A DNA stretch of 64,000 nt from Cyanophora paradoxa (Eukaryota > Glaucocystophyceae > Cyanophorales > Cyanophoraceae): positions 62,001 to 126,000 of the forward strand of contig QPMI01000623.1 in the NCBI GenBank assembly GCA_004431415.1, written 5' to 3'. Both the position numbers and the translations under genes were made by a program. Positions 21,743 through 32,673 of the stretch are shown piece by piece (the stretch's first letter is position 1; each line of letters starts with the position of its first letter). Under the pieces are notes generated by a model. It worked only from the letters and a program-made list of their open reading frames with translations. It had not been told where the DNA came from and ran no database searches.

Positions 21743-23985
21743 CTAGCAGACCGCGCCCGCCCCTGTGCAAGTGCGCCAAGTGCGGGCCGCGGGTGCAAGG
21801 GGGGGTACTTGTACACAGTGCAGGGTACTGGGGCGGGGGGGGGGGGGGGGGGGCGGGGCCAGAGAGGCGAGGCGGGCGGCCGGGCGAGGCGGGCAGGGTG
21901 GCGAGGCGGGCAGGGTGGCGAGGCGGGCGGGTGCACGTGGGGTGGCGAGGCGGGCGGCGGCGGCGGCGGGCGGGAAAGCGGGAGGAGAGACAGGTGGCGC
22001 CGGCGCCGGGCCCTGCGCATAGCCTGCACATACGCAGAGCCGAGGCGTCAGCTCGCCCCGGACAGAGGCCGGCCAGCGGTGGCGGCCGGGCCAGGTGCGC
22101 AGCAGCAGCGGCGGGGCGAACCTGGAGTCGGCGAAGCTGAAGCATCCGGCGGGCGGCGGGCGGGAAAGCGGGAGGAGAGGTAGGTGGCGCCGGGACCTGC
22201 GGATAGCCTGCGCATGCGCAGAGCCGAGGCGTCAGCTCGCCCCGGACAGAGGCCGGCCAGCGGTGGCGGCCGGGCCAGGTGCGCAGCAGCAGCGGCGGGG
22301 CGAACCTGGAGTCGGCGAAGCTGAAGCATCCGGCGGGCGGCGGGCGGGAAAGCGGGAGGAGAGGTAGGTGGCGCCGGGACCTGCGGATAGCCTGCGCATG
22401 CGCAGAGCCGAGGCGTCAGCTCGCCCCGGACAGAGGCCGGCCAGCGGTGGCGGCCGGGCCAGGTGCGCAGCAGCAGCGGCGGGGCGAACCTGGAGTCGGC
22501 GAAGCTGAAGCATCCGGCGGGCGGCGGGCGGGAAAGCGGGCGGAGGGGCAGGTGGCGCCGGGCCCTGCGCATAGCCTGCACATACGCAGAGCCGAGGCGT
22601 CAGCTCGCCCCGGACAGAGGCCGGCCAGCGGTGGCGGCCGGGCCAGGTGCGCAGCAGCAGCGGCGGGGCGAACCTGGAGTCGGCGAAGCTGAAGCATCCG
22701 GCGGGCGGCGGGCGGGAAAGCGGGAGGAGAGGTAGGTGGCGCCGGGACCTGCGGATAGCCTGCGCATGCGCAGAGCCGAGGCGTCAGCTCGCCCCGGACA
22801 GCGGCCGTGCGGGGGCGGGGCCCAGCGGGAACGGCCGGGTCAGGTGCGCGGCAGCAGCGGCGGGGCGAACCTGGAGTCGACGACGCTGAAGCAGCCGGCG
22901 AGGCGGCGGGCGAGGAAGCGGGCGGAGGGGCAGGTGGCGCCGGGCCCTGCGCATAGCCTGCACATACGCAGAGCTGAGGCGTCAGCTCGCCCCGGACAGC
23001 GGCCGTGCGGGGGCGGGGCCCAGCGGGGGCGGCCGGGCCAGGTGCGCAGCAGCAGCGGCGGGGCGAACCTGGAGTCGGCGAAGCTGAAGCATCCGGCGGG
23101 CGGCGGGCGGGAAAGCGGGAGGAGAGGTAGGTGGCGCCGGGACCTGCGGATTGCCTGCGCATGCGCAGAGCCGAGGCGTCAGCTAGCGCTCGCCCCGGAC
23201 AGCGGCCGTGCGGGGGCGGGGCCCAGCGGGGACGGCCGGGTCACTGAGTCAGGTGCGCAGCAGCAGCGGCCGGGCGAGCCTGGAGTCGGCGAAGCTGAAG
23301 CATCCGGCGGAGCGGCGAAGCTGAAGTAGCCAGCGGGGCCGCGGGCGAGGAAGCGGGCGGGGCGGCAGGTGGCGCCGGGCCCTGCGCATAGCCTGCGCAA
23401 GGCCGAGGCGTCAGCTCGCGCCAGACAGCGGCGGCGCGGGGGCGGGGCCCAGCGGCAGCGGCCGGGTGAGATGCATATGCGTAGCATGCGCAGCGAAGCT
23501 GATGCGGGGGGGGGAAGTCGATCGAAGCGGGTGGAGCGGGAGGGCCGAGGCGTCAGCGCGCCCTGGAGAGCGGCGGTGTGGGGTCGAAGCCCAGCCCGGC
23601 GCGGCGTACTAGGAGCAGTTGCGAATACTGTAACGCCGCCACCATCTCGGGTCGCTGGCCGCGCGCGGGTCAAGACACGCGGGTCAAGACACGCGTGCGT
23701 GCACGTGCACTGCGGCCTGCACTCGAGGCGCTTGAACGGCTTGAAGGGTTCTAGATGTGCTTGAACCGAAGCCCGTCAGAAACCGAGCTCGAGAGCGTAG
23801 GCAAAACGCCGCGAGCTCGCACCGGCCCGCGGCGTCGCGGGCGCGCGAAGTGCTTCCGGTTGCAAGGCGCGCCACCACCACGACGCGCCATGCTCGTGTA
23901 CCCAGCAATCGCCACAAACTCTCAGGAGCACTTTTTTCGGGCGCCCGGTACAACAGGTACTTGAGGCGGCCTAGCGCGCCACCCT
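21743..23985 (+). repeat. Composite repeat element A (inverted relative of 43545-44925)
   Basis: One edge reads ctagcagaccgcgcccg, then a 19-nt G run (21835-21853), then a GC-rich minisatellite (21945-23500). The other edge is near 23985 with caggtacttgaggcggccta. The same landmarks appear in the same relative order but on the opposite strand at 44925 down to 43545. Those landmarks are the aagtgcgggccgcg box, a long homopolymer, the gcatgcgcag-type array and the gtacttgaggcggcc box. Copy A is about 2.2 kb and copy B about 1.4 kb; most of the length difference is array copy number. No transposase, reverse transcriptase or clear terminal inverted repeat was seen, so it would be non-autonomous if mobile. 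Confidence 0.72.
21945..23560 (+). repeat. Tandem array, 184-bp unit, about eight copies
   Basis: Units share the box agcctgcgcatgcgcag (or tgcacatacgcag), then gccgaggcgtcagctcgc, then gcagcagcagcggcggggcg. The box recurs near 22011, 22195, 22379, 22563 and 22747, giving a constant 184-bp step. It continues near 22944, 23146 and 23382 with longer, diverged units of about 197-236 bp. Open frames across the array in both directions simply echo the period and are not taken as genes. Confidence 0.9.
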
Positions 23986-24736
23986 GTGCCCCTCCGGTCT
24001 CGGCATGTATAACATGAATCGTCGGGCTCATCAGGCGCATTCAGACGCACTTGGTCCGGCAGATATATCGCCACTTGGTGAGGCGCTAGATCACATTTTT
24101 GTAAAATGTGTTATTGCCCATTCCTGGCCCACCGGACGGGGCCCAGATGTCCCGGAACATGTTTCCGGGCTTTTAGGGGCATGCCTTGCGAGGATCCGGC
24201 GAGAAAACCAGGCTTTTTGGAGGTCGGGACATTTCATTTTGGCCTAGGTTGGGCACCCGAACACCCCCAAGTGGGGGAAGGGGAAGGGGGTCCTTCCCCA
24301 ACTACTCAAAGTTACAAGTTACATTTACACAGGGGCCAGGGCCCAATTGCAAATCGCACAGCCTGGCAGACTCTGAGATAGCTGGAGTCCCTCAGTGCCA
24401 CGGTGGATCCGGACACAAGCTATTCGAATCATCATGAATTCGAATTCGAACTCTCGCAACCGAGGTCCTGTACATCATGCCGCAGACTTGCCGTGCACTG
24501 CGGCGGCTAGCGCTGTCGACGTCTAGATCTTGCAACTGTCCACTACCGTTGCTGCAGATCGAGATCTAGAAAAGAATTCGAAAGTACACTATACAGTGAA
24601 ACAGGTATACAAGTATACAAGTTGCGCGAAGTGCGCAATTGTCGATGAGATGTCAGACGTCGACGCTGTGAAAAGAAAAGAACGGCAGATCGACGTGGAA
24701 AAGTACATTACAAGCGAGTTGCGGGTCAAGGCTGGA
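23986..24736. other. Lower-GC intergenic DNA with small palindromes
   Basis: No gene was recognised. Visible structures are cacatttttgtaaaatgtg near 24092 and tcccggaacatgtttccggg near 24151, both near-perfect inverted repeats. A cluster of gaattcgaattcgaac words lies near 24435. This region should hold the 3' flank of the leftward gene that ends at 24737. Confidence 0.45.
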
Positions 24737-26632
24737 TCAGTAGCGGCAGGCGCGCTTGATGGCGTCGAGGAGCTTGAGGTCGTCGGGGAGGTAGAGCATC
24801 TCGAAGACGAGGGGGAAGGGCGTGTCGTAGCCGCAGACGCGCGCCACGGGGGCCTCCAGGTGCGTGAAGCACTTCTCCTGGATCGTCGCCGCCAGCTCCG
24901 CCCCGAACCTGCCCCGAGAGGGGTCAGCCGCCGAGGCCGAATCGGCGCCGGCGATCGTTTGCAGTCGAGCAGACCCGCTCGTCAGCGGCGCCTCGTGCGT
25001 CACCAGCGCCCGCCCCGTCTTCTTCACCGACGCGACCACCTGCGCGCCGCCGGCCGGGGGGGGTCGGGCCTCGCCCGCGGCCCCCGGCGAGGGAGGCGCC
25101 GGGGAGGGCGGGCGGACCGTCGGGGCGTCCCAGGGCTGGAGGGTCTGGAGGTCGATGACCTCGACGGAGATGCCCTCGCGCTCCGCCATCGCCGCCGCCC
25201 GCAGCAGCACGTGCACCTGCGCCCCCCTGCGCCCCGCTCGACCCCGCCCTCGCCCCGGCCCCCGCCCCCCGCCCCGCCCCGCCGCCGGCCCGCACCAGGC
25301 GATGGCAGTGATATCCTTGCCGCTCCGCACGACCTCCGCCTTGCCCAGCGGCAGCTCAAAGTCCCCCTCGGGCACCTGCGCCGGGCGCCACGCCCTCGCG
25401 ATCAGAGCCTGCTCGGTGGCCGGGGCGGGTCGGGCGGGGCCGTCTGCGCGCCTCGGCGGTGGCCTGTCTGTACAGGATCTTGGGCTCGAAGAAGAGAACG
25501 GGGTTGGGGTCTCGGGCGGCGGCCACGAGCAGCCCCTTGGCCTGCAGCGGGCCCCGCGGGATGACGACCTTGAGGCCGGGGACGTGCGTGAAGAGACTTT
25601 CCGGGCTCTGAGAGTGGTACAGGCCCCCGTGCCCGACCTGCCCCGTCCGATTAGCGAGCCGGGCGCGGAACGAGGCCCTCTCGCCGCTCACCGCCCCGTA
25701 AGGGGCCCGGACGGTCAAGCCGCCGGCCTGTGGACTCGGGGCTCAGACGGCCGGACGAGAGAGCAGCTGCAGGGCGATAAGCGCACGTTGAACTCGTTGC
25801 CACTCCGGTACCGCATCTTCGCCGCCTCGTTGACGATCTGCCGCGCGGAGGGGCTCAGCGCGCTCAGCGCGCCGGGCTCAGAGCGCGCCGGGGGCAGCGG
25901 AGAGGAGGCGCACCTGATCGAATGCGGGATAAATGTAATCGGCAAACTGTACGACGAAAGTGAAAACTTGACCATGGGTTGATCACAGTTAAAACCTGAC
26001 CTGTATCTCCGCGAGGGCCGTGTGCCCGCAGGCCGCCAGTCCTACTGCAAAGCCGAGAATCCCTTGTTCAGAGAGCGGCGTGTTGAACACACGCTGTGGC
26101 CCGAAGCGCTGCGCGTCGTATATATGAGCGGGCCATGACACGATGCAGCGTGGTGGTAAAGCACCTCCCGGAGATCCGTCGTAGCTCTGAATACACCTCC
26201 GAAGGCCACGTCCTCACCAAAAATACAGGCTGTTGCGTCCGTCGCCCTGGATCGCACGTGGCTTCACTCCCCGAGGAGCGGACTGAAGGGCCGCTGAGAG
26301 ATAGAAGAAATTACTTACAGGACAGTGGCAAGCGCGCTGTTCACCGCCTGGACAGTCGTCATCTTAATAAGTTTCTGCGGGGTCTCTGCCGGCGGCGCGG
26401 CCGCCTCGGTCTCGTACGCCGGCTCTTCATGCTGCAATGCGACTGCAATCGCTGCGTTGCATCTCCGCTGCGCCCACGCCGCGCTCTGCGCTTCAAAGCT
26501 TACACCCCCGCCATGGCCTGCGCGGGCAGCAAACGGCGTTGTATGCACCCGCACGGTACCGTAGCGGGGGGAAGCGCGAAAACCAGAAAGGCGGGCCGCC
26601 TGCGCATGCAGCCCACGACCGAGCGCTAGCAT
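24737..26632 (-). CDS. BCKDHB: Branched-chain 2-oxoacid dehydrogenase E1 component, beta subunit (mitochondrial)
   Basis: This is the beta chain of the thiamine-diphosphate E1 heterotetramer that decarboxylates the 2-oxo acids from Leu, Ile and Val. The ATG at 26632 begins an Arg/Ala-rich presequence ([20 protein letters not shown]) suited to mitochondria. It is followed by [156 protein letters not shown] and [20 protein letters not shown]. It stops at the TGA at 24737. HYHSQSPE-type and VCGYDTPFP motifs separate it from pyruvate dehydrogenase beta. Introns are short, for example one of about 25-30 nt or slightly more before FADYIYPAF (near 25950), and GC-rich ones occur near the 3' end. Confidence 0.95.
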
Positions 26633-26996
26633 CGGTAAGGTTTTGCGTACCCCGCTGCGTTGTGCCAGTTCTAGTATAAAAGGCGGCGCCAGCCATATGC
26701 GCAGCGGATCAATTTAATATTCAAGCCCCGGGCAGTTCACACGCAGCAAAGGCTTAATGCATCGATGACTGTGTCAGGAGAATGCCATGCGCATGTGATG
26801 GCTGTACACATGTGCAAGAAGAGGGGCGCTCGTGGCCGGGGGCGCTGACATAAGGCACGGACTGGGGGTTGTATGGGCCGACGGGGAAGCCACTGGCGCT
26901 CCACCACAAGCGTAGATGTCGCTTTCGACGTGCTGCAAACAACGCCGTGAGGACGGGATGCCAGCTGCAGAGTATCCGGACGCCTCTAACGCACCT
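26633..26996. other. Intergenic, 5' side of BCKDHB and 3' side of the CCHC gene
   Basis: No coding exon was recognised in about 360 bp. A TATAAAA-like word at about 26679 is on the + strand and points away from the BCKDHB start, so it is not assigned to it. Confidence 0.4.
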
Positions 26997-28133
26997 CTAC
27001 TTGCGAGACTTCTTGTGCTTGGGGGAGGCGGCTGAGCTGGAAGAGCTGGAGGCGTCGCTCTTGTCCTTCTTTTTGTCCTTCTGCTTCTTCTTCTTTTTCT
27101 CGTCCCCGCTCGACTCCGATTCGCTGCCGCTGCTCGAACTGCTGCCACCCTTCTTCTTCTTGTCCTTCTTACCCTTCTTATCCTTCTTGGCGCCCTAGGG
27201 GACCCAAAGCGGTCAGCATTTGCCCCTCGCGGGCGGTGAGGCGCGCGCGTCTGTGCACCTTGCTGCTCGCCGACGACTCAGAGTCAGACCCGCTCGAGCT
27301 GGAGCCGGAGGAGCTGCTGCCGGAGCTGCTGCTGCTGCCCGAAGAGCTGCTGCCAGAGCTGCTGCTGCTGTCCGAGTCCGAGTCCGACGAGCTAGACGAG
27401 CTGGAGGACTCTTTCTTTCGCTCCTCCTTCTTCTTCCGCTTCGCTTCGGCCTTTTCACGCTTCTCAGCTATAACCTTCGCCTGAATGATCTCTGCATCCG
27501 TCGGCGGCGGAGGGTTGGCCTCAGCGCGCTGCCTTAAGCTCGGCTTTGCAAGTTGTTTTGATCTGCACCGATGAGCGCAAGCCGCAGAACGAAGTGAGCG
27601 CAAGCCGCACCTGGATGGACGGACATTATAGACACGCTCGTTCTTGCACTCGTACGTCCAGTGACCCGGCCTGCGGGAGCGATTCAGAGGAAGACCCATC
27701 TAGACCCCTGGCCTAGGTTGGAGAGTGGTACGAACTTCAGGCACTTCTGGCAAACTTGGGAGCCCTCCGATTTCGCCCCGATCATCGGGATGATGCTCTG
27801 GGCCTTCTCCGTGCTCATCGCTGCGAAGTACTTGTCTTAGCGTCGACTCGCCGACCCGGGGCGCCGACTCGCACCGTACATCTGTTGAAGCTGCTGGCGG
27901 CGCATTTGGAACTTGGAGATTCCCCATTCCTCCTGCGGATAGGCCGCTAAGCGCGGCGCGAGCGTGGGGAAACGCGTAGAGAGGCGGCGGACCTGTCCCA
28001 GCGCATTGACTGTTCTTCCCGACTGCTTTTGTGCTGCCGCTGCACGTAGGATCTGCGGCACGGAGGCTCGGACATCGCGCCCCGGGAAACGAACACAAAC
28101 GACAGCACGCCCAGGCACCTCTGCGGGATCCAT
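26997..28133 (-). CDS. ZCCHC10: ZCCHC10-like CCHC zinc-knuckle protein with Ser/Lys-rich tail
   Basis: The ATG at 28133 encodes MDPAE and splices over a CG-rich intron to ILRAAAAQKQSGRTVNALGQ. The next exon is EEWGISKFQMRRQQLQQMY, then DKYFAAMSTEKAQSIIPMIG. A further exon junction yields the knuckle CQKCLKPGHWTYEC followed by KNERVYNVRPSR, the diagnostic ZCCHC10 motif (C-x2-C-x4-H-x4-C with GHWTYEC). The tail begins PPPPTDAEIIQAKVIAEKRE, then a Lys-rich stretch, a Ser/Asp-rich run, and a second Lys/Ser tract ending SPKHKKSRK at the TAG at 26997. The order (QMY...MSTEKA...knuckle...Ser-rich tail) matches the plant version of this family as I recall it. The role is not well defined, with RNA-associated nuclear function presumed. 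The start codon is 102 bp from the divergent VID27 start. Confidence 0.9.
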
Positions 28134-28235
28134 CTATCGCGTCGGGCGTGCGTTCAAAATGTTGTACGCGTGCTGCGTTGCCGAGCGGCCTGCGGGCTGT
28201 TCTAGAGTGCTGTACCCAACGGAAAAAAAGAAGCG

Positions 28236-31200
28236 ATGTGGGCGCTGCGCGGCGTCGCCGGCTACTTGTTCGGCGTGAAGGGCGGAGAGGCGAAGCAGGA
28301 CACCTACAGCGTGCTCGGGCGGCTGTACGAGTTCGGCGGGTCCGGACGCGATGTCGTGCGCAAATGCCGGTAAGGGATGTGCCCCCCCGGTCTGGCGCGT
28401 GCTAATTAGCTGCGCAGCTTCCTCTCTTGCAAGGCCACAGCGGTCTCCACGGCCCGGGCGCACTCGTACGAGCTAGTCGTTGAAGAAAACAACGATGGTG
28501 CGGGCTTGCGAGCGCTCGCGCCAGCGTGTAGCCCCGTCGTAGCGCAGCTTGAAGAATGTTGACGCTGCAGCAGACAATAACGAGGCCGCGGGGCAGCTCG
28601 TTTTCGACCTTCTGCCGGGAGCAGACTTCACGCGCTGCAAGCCGGGAGACACGCTGGGATCGAAAGATAGTTTCGAATCCACTGCGTTCTCGTTCAGAGA
28701 CCTCGAGTGCGCATGCTCTGAGACGCTGTGCACCGCCGCTCGGCCGGCGCACATGTGACCGTTCTCGTTCCGCTCGCAGGGGCAAGCTCTTCGCCTTGGA
28801 GCTGGATGACGACTGCGCCGATCCTAACGTTTTCCATGACATCGTTTGCCGCTGCATTTGGGAGCGCGTGAACCAGCGTTCCAGCGAGCATGAACCGGCG
28901 GAGTCATGGCGGAAATACTTGAAGTGCGCATGGCTTTGCTCGAGTGGCCGTCTCTCTCGATTTGATTCGCATACAAAGGTCCGCCGATGCAGCTTCCAGC
29001 TCTTCCTCGCCCGCGCGGCCGAGCGCGGCGGCGTCCGCGGCTGGCGCCGGCCCCTCGTCCCCGGCGCGCCCCGTGGCGCTCACTGGTGACGAGATCGCAC
29101 GCTTCTCGGGAGATCTCTTCGCCCTGAATGCGGGTACGTTTGTCTTCGACCTCGCGGAGAAGGACATCCAGGTGGTCTTCTGCAAAGTGAAGCCGTTCGT
29201 CTGTGCGGAGTTCCCCCCCCGCCGCCCGCTCCGCTGCGCCGCCTGACCGCCGCGCAGACGACATGATCGTCTGCGGGCAGAGGAACCAGATCGTGACACG
29301 CGTGGGGAACGCGATGGCCGTGCAGTACCCTCAGGTGCGGTGGCGGCAGCGGTCGGCTCCTTTTCGTCCCTTTTCGAGCGGGTGGTGCAGGAGCACATAT
29401 CAGCGATCTGGACGCACATGGAGGGCCCGGTGATGTCGTACCACAGCGTCGTCTTCCCGAGCGCGGAGGCGCTGGATGCCTTCCAGCGGACCATCTCGGC
29501 GCTCCTCTACGAGACGGCCCGCAAGGAGGCGCTCGCCCCCGAAGACAACACCTTCGTCTTCGACGCCATGCGCGAATCCCTCGCCCGACCCGCCGGCGAA
29601 GTCCGCGAGGGTCCGGCCCCCCGCCCTGCCCCCGCGCCCTGCGCCCGCCCCCCGACCGGCGGCGCCGCAGACAAGCGCGAGTTCGACGCGACGCTGAGCG
29701 AGCACAAGCGGATGAAGCGGGAGTCGTGGGATTGGGCCAAGGACGAGGAGGAAGAGCCCGAGGAGGAGGAGGAGGAAGAGGTTCGACGCTTGCGCAGCCC
29801 GCGCCGGCCGCCGCGCAGTGGCCGAGTGCCCCCGCGCAGTCGGAGGAGGAGACGCCGCCGCGGCGGTCGGCGATCCGGGCCTCGGCGGCTGGGCGGCGGA
29901 GCTCCGTCCGCAACGGCGACTTCTTCGACACCTCCAAGTCCTCCAAGCTCGCCGTCGGGCCCGCCCCGCCCTTTCCCGCCCCGCCGCGCCCCTCGGGGCG
30001 CGGCGTGACGGTGCTGGGGGCAGGTACACTCACAACCGAACGGTGATGACGCGGGGGAACCAGATCGGCATCTTCAAGGAGGAGGACGACGACCTCTCGC
30101 ACGTCGCCACGATCAAGAACCTCCGCACCCCGCTCAAGGGCGCCTCCTTCACCCCGAGCAAGGCCCGCTCGCCCCGCCCCGCCGGGCGCGCCGGGCGGGC
30201 GCCGAGGCGGCGCAGATCATGATGTACAACAAGGACCAGGAGCTGCTGCTCCTCAGCGAGGCCCGCACGCGTCGCGCCGCGCGCCCTTCGTCCCCGACGC
30301 GCCCCCGCGCAGGAATCGAACGACAGCGTCTTCCGCCTCGACCTCAACCGCGGCGAGGTCGTCGAGGAGTGGGTGCGCGCCCCCGCCCCTCGCCCTTCGC
30401 GGCCGGCTCGGGGCGCGCTGGCAGGACTGAGCGCGGCGGGGCCGGCGAGCAGAAGGCGGGCAATGACATGGCTGTGGACCACGTCACGGGCGAGTCCAAG
30501 TTCTCCCAGATGGAGGCCGGCGGTGCGCGCGAGCGCCCTCCCCGCCGGCCCTCGCCGCGCGCTGACGGGCGGCAGGCAACCTCGTGGGCCTCAACTCGAC
30601 CACCCTCTTCAAGATGGACCCGCGCCTCTGGGGCACGAAGAAGGCCGTCGTCGTGGACGAGTCCGTGTGCGCTCGGGGGGCGGCGGCGGCGTGGCGCGGG
30701 GCGGGAGTGTGACGCCGGCGGGGCGCAGGAAGCAGTACAAGACGAACTACCGCTTCAACCTGGCGTCGACGTCGGCGTCGGGGAACTGCGTCGTGACGAG
30801 CGCCACGGGCGAGATGCGCCTCTACAACGAGATCGGGAAGATAGCCAAGACCCAGCTCCCCGGCCTCGGCGGTCCGCCCCGCCCCGCCCCGCTCCGCTCC
30901 GCTCGCCGGCGGCGGCTGAGTCGGGGCAGACCCGATCACGGGGGTGGACGTGACTGCGGACGGGAAGTACCTGCTCTGCACCACGGACACGTACCTCCTC
31001 ATCGTCCCCACAGAGGGCCCCGACGGCACCTCCGGCTTCAAGGCCCGCCCCCTCCGCCCCGCTCCGCCCCGGCCCCCGCTGCCTCCCGCCCTCTGACGTC
31101 GCTTCGCAGAAATCGCTGGGCCAGAACAAGCCGAAGCCCAAGAAGCTACAGATTTCTGCTGTGGACCGCGCCAAGTACGGCATCAAAAAGGCTTGCCCGC

Positions 31201-31704
31201 TCCCAGCCCCGCCTTGGACCCTCTAGCCTCGCGCGCCCCCTCACCGCGCGTGGATGCAGCTTCAATTCAGTGCAGCGCATTTCAACACGGGCCGGGACGC
31301 CTCCGAGGTGCGCAGCCGGCCGGCCGGTGGGCGGGCGGGGCGGGATGGGGCGGGGCGCCGGCAGGCTCACGGCAACCTCTGCAGGTGTCGATCGTGACAG
31401 CGACGGGCGCGTTCGTCATCACGTGGGACTTCCGCGCCGTCCTCAACAACAAGCTCGACGCCTACAAGGTCCACGCTCACCCACGGCCCCCACCGCGCAC
31501 CCGCCGCGCGCCCTCGCCTGACCCGGGCCTGGCGGCAGATCGTACAAATGGATAGCAAGGTGGTGGCAGACAGCTTCCAGTACAACCGCGACGACAAGGT
31601 GCGACCAGGCGGGCGCCCTGCTCTGGCGCCCCTCACGCCTGGTGGGCCCCCTGCAGGTCCTCGTCGCCTTGCCTACCGATGCCCGCATCCTCACCCGCAA
31701 GTAG
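28236..31704 (+). CDS. VID27: VID27-family protein (vacuolar import and degradation 27 / CYPRO4-like)
   Basis: The ATG at 28236 gives MWALRGVAGYLFGVKGGEAK. Further exons read RYDGA-region LKNVDAAADN, SARGKLFALELDDDCADPNV, FHDIVCRCIWER, an acidic central region (DWAKDEEEEPEEEEEEE), and the PH-like N-terminal part including NAGTFVFDLAEKDIQ. The C-terminal VID27 beta-propeller follows. It includes VMTRGNQIGIFKEEDDDLSH, VATIKNLRTPLKGASFTPSK, MMYNKDQELLLLSE, VFRLDLNRGEVVEEW, NLVGLNSTTLFKMDPRLWGT, TNYRFNLASTSASGNCVVTS, ATGEMRLYNEIGKIAKTQLP, GVDVTADGKYLLCTTDTYLL, VSIVTATGAFVITWDFRAVL and VVADSFQYNRDDK. It ends VALPTDARILTRK at the TAG at 31704. Family members are eukaryotic cytosolic or nuclear proteins of unclear mechanism. 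At least ten introns, mostly CCCCG-rich, many with TGACG near the acceptor. Confidence 0.93.
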
Positions 31705-32092
31705 CCAAAGTTGCCAGCCAGCACTAGCTATAGTGCGCGCTAGCGACTGTGCATGCCCCGGCCCCCTCTCCCCTTTGATCATGAATTCCCTGTTTCATGA
31801 TAAACGTTCCACTTCTCCCAATTGCAACCCCAGTGTTCTAGCTCTTGTGCCAAACTTGAAATGCTCGCGGTTTTGTCTGTCGTCAAGTGCTCGATCAGTC
31901 CAGACCACCAATTGCAAAGAGCACTGCGGCAATATTTAATTGCAATTGCGCATGCCGAGCACACCGAGCGGTCATACCCCCGCACCGAGCTCGACTCTGC
32001 TGCTCGAGTACTAGTCTAGATCTGCTCGACTAGTACGTACTCTGTCCCCGCTCGAGCAGCGCTAGCTGAACGCTGCGAGCCGCGTAATTAGG
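31705..32092. other. Intergenic, between VID27 and the Lys/Pro-rich gene
   Basis: No gene was recognised. It is markedly lower in GC than its neighbours. A TTTGATCATGAATT word at about 31773 shares the TGATCATGA core seen near 6.4 and 7.1 kb. CTAGTCTAGATC-type restriction-like words cluster at 32010-32035. Confidence 0.45.
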
Positions 32093-32673
32093 ATGAGCGA
32101 CGAAGAAGACCGCGTCGCGGGCCCGCCGCGCCCACCGAAGCGCGCGGCCCCGGACTCCGATAGCGATGCCGGAGACGACAGCGGAGACGATGCCGCTCAA
32201 GCTGGCCCCGCGGCCGCTCGGCCCGCCGCGGGGCCCGAGCGGCCTCCCGCGGGGCCCGCACGACCTCCTGCCGGGCCAGAGCGGCCTTTCGCGGGGCCCG
32301 CCCGCCCTCCCCCAGAGGCTTTCGCCGTCAGCGCCGACGAAGAAGAAGAAGCGCCGGCGCCTGCAAAGCGAGTCAGGCCCGCAAAGCTCGCGAAAGACTC
32401 GAGCGCGAGCTTCGCCAAGGCCAAAGGTTCGCTCTGCTCTCGCGTCCCGATGCGCTACTTGCTCAAGGACAGCCAGCTTCGCAGCTCAAGTTCAAGGACG
32501 GCAGCGTCGTGAAGGATGGCAAAATGTGAGGCCAGCGCTCGCATCCGCGTTCGATCTGCAGCTGACGACCATCGCAGCAAGAAGAAGAAGGAGAAGTCAG
32601 TCCTGGACGAGAAGTCCGCAACTGAGATCCTGAACGAGCGCTGCAAAAAGAAGCACGACAAGCACTGCCGCTG
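32093..32673 (+). CDS. Small acidic-then-Lys-rich protein, unidentified
   Basis: The ATG at 32093 opens MSDEEDRVAGPPRPPKRAAP. An acidic SDSDAGDDSGDD run follows, then a Pro/Ala repeat of the pattern GPERPPAGPARPP (about residues 40-75), VSADEEEEAPAPAKRVRPAK and DSSASFAKAK. A likely exon LKFKDGSVVKDGK comes after the acceptor at about 32484. The last exon KKKKEKSVLDEKSATEILNE and RCKKKHDKHCR ends at a TGA at 32673. I could not make both intron phases agree by eye, so the middle may differ. Acidic plus Lys-rich composition suggests a nucleolar or RNA-associated protein. A FAM32A-like relationship crossed my mind but is not supported by a clear motif. Confidence 0.5.

Noticed and set aside
22095-23329. 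Chains of open frames across the tandem array in both directions
   Set aside because: They repeat with the 184-bp period and their composition is that of the GC-rich repeat. There is no independent coding signal.
21945-23560. CRISPR array
   Set aside because: Units are 184 bp of continuous repeat with no unique spacers, in a nuclear eukaryotic context without cas genes.
24737-26632. Pyruvate dehydrogenase E1 beta for this gene
   Set aside because: The [23 protein letters not shown] and VCGYDTPFP motifs are those of the branched-chain enzyme.
26676-26690. TATA box for BCKDHB
   Set aside because: The TATAAAA word is on the + strand and BCKDHB is transcribed leftward, so the orientation is wrong.
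32093-32673. FAM32A orthologue
   Set aside because: Lys-rich tails are shared by many nucleolar proteins. The diagnostic C-terminal motif of FAM32A is not visible.
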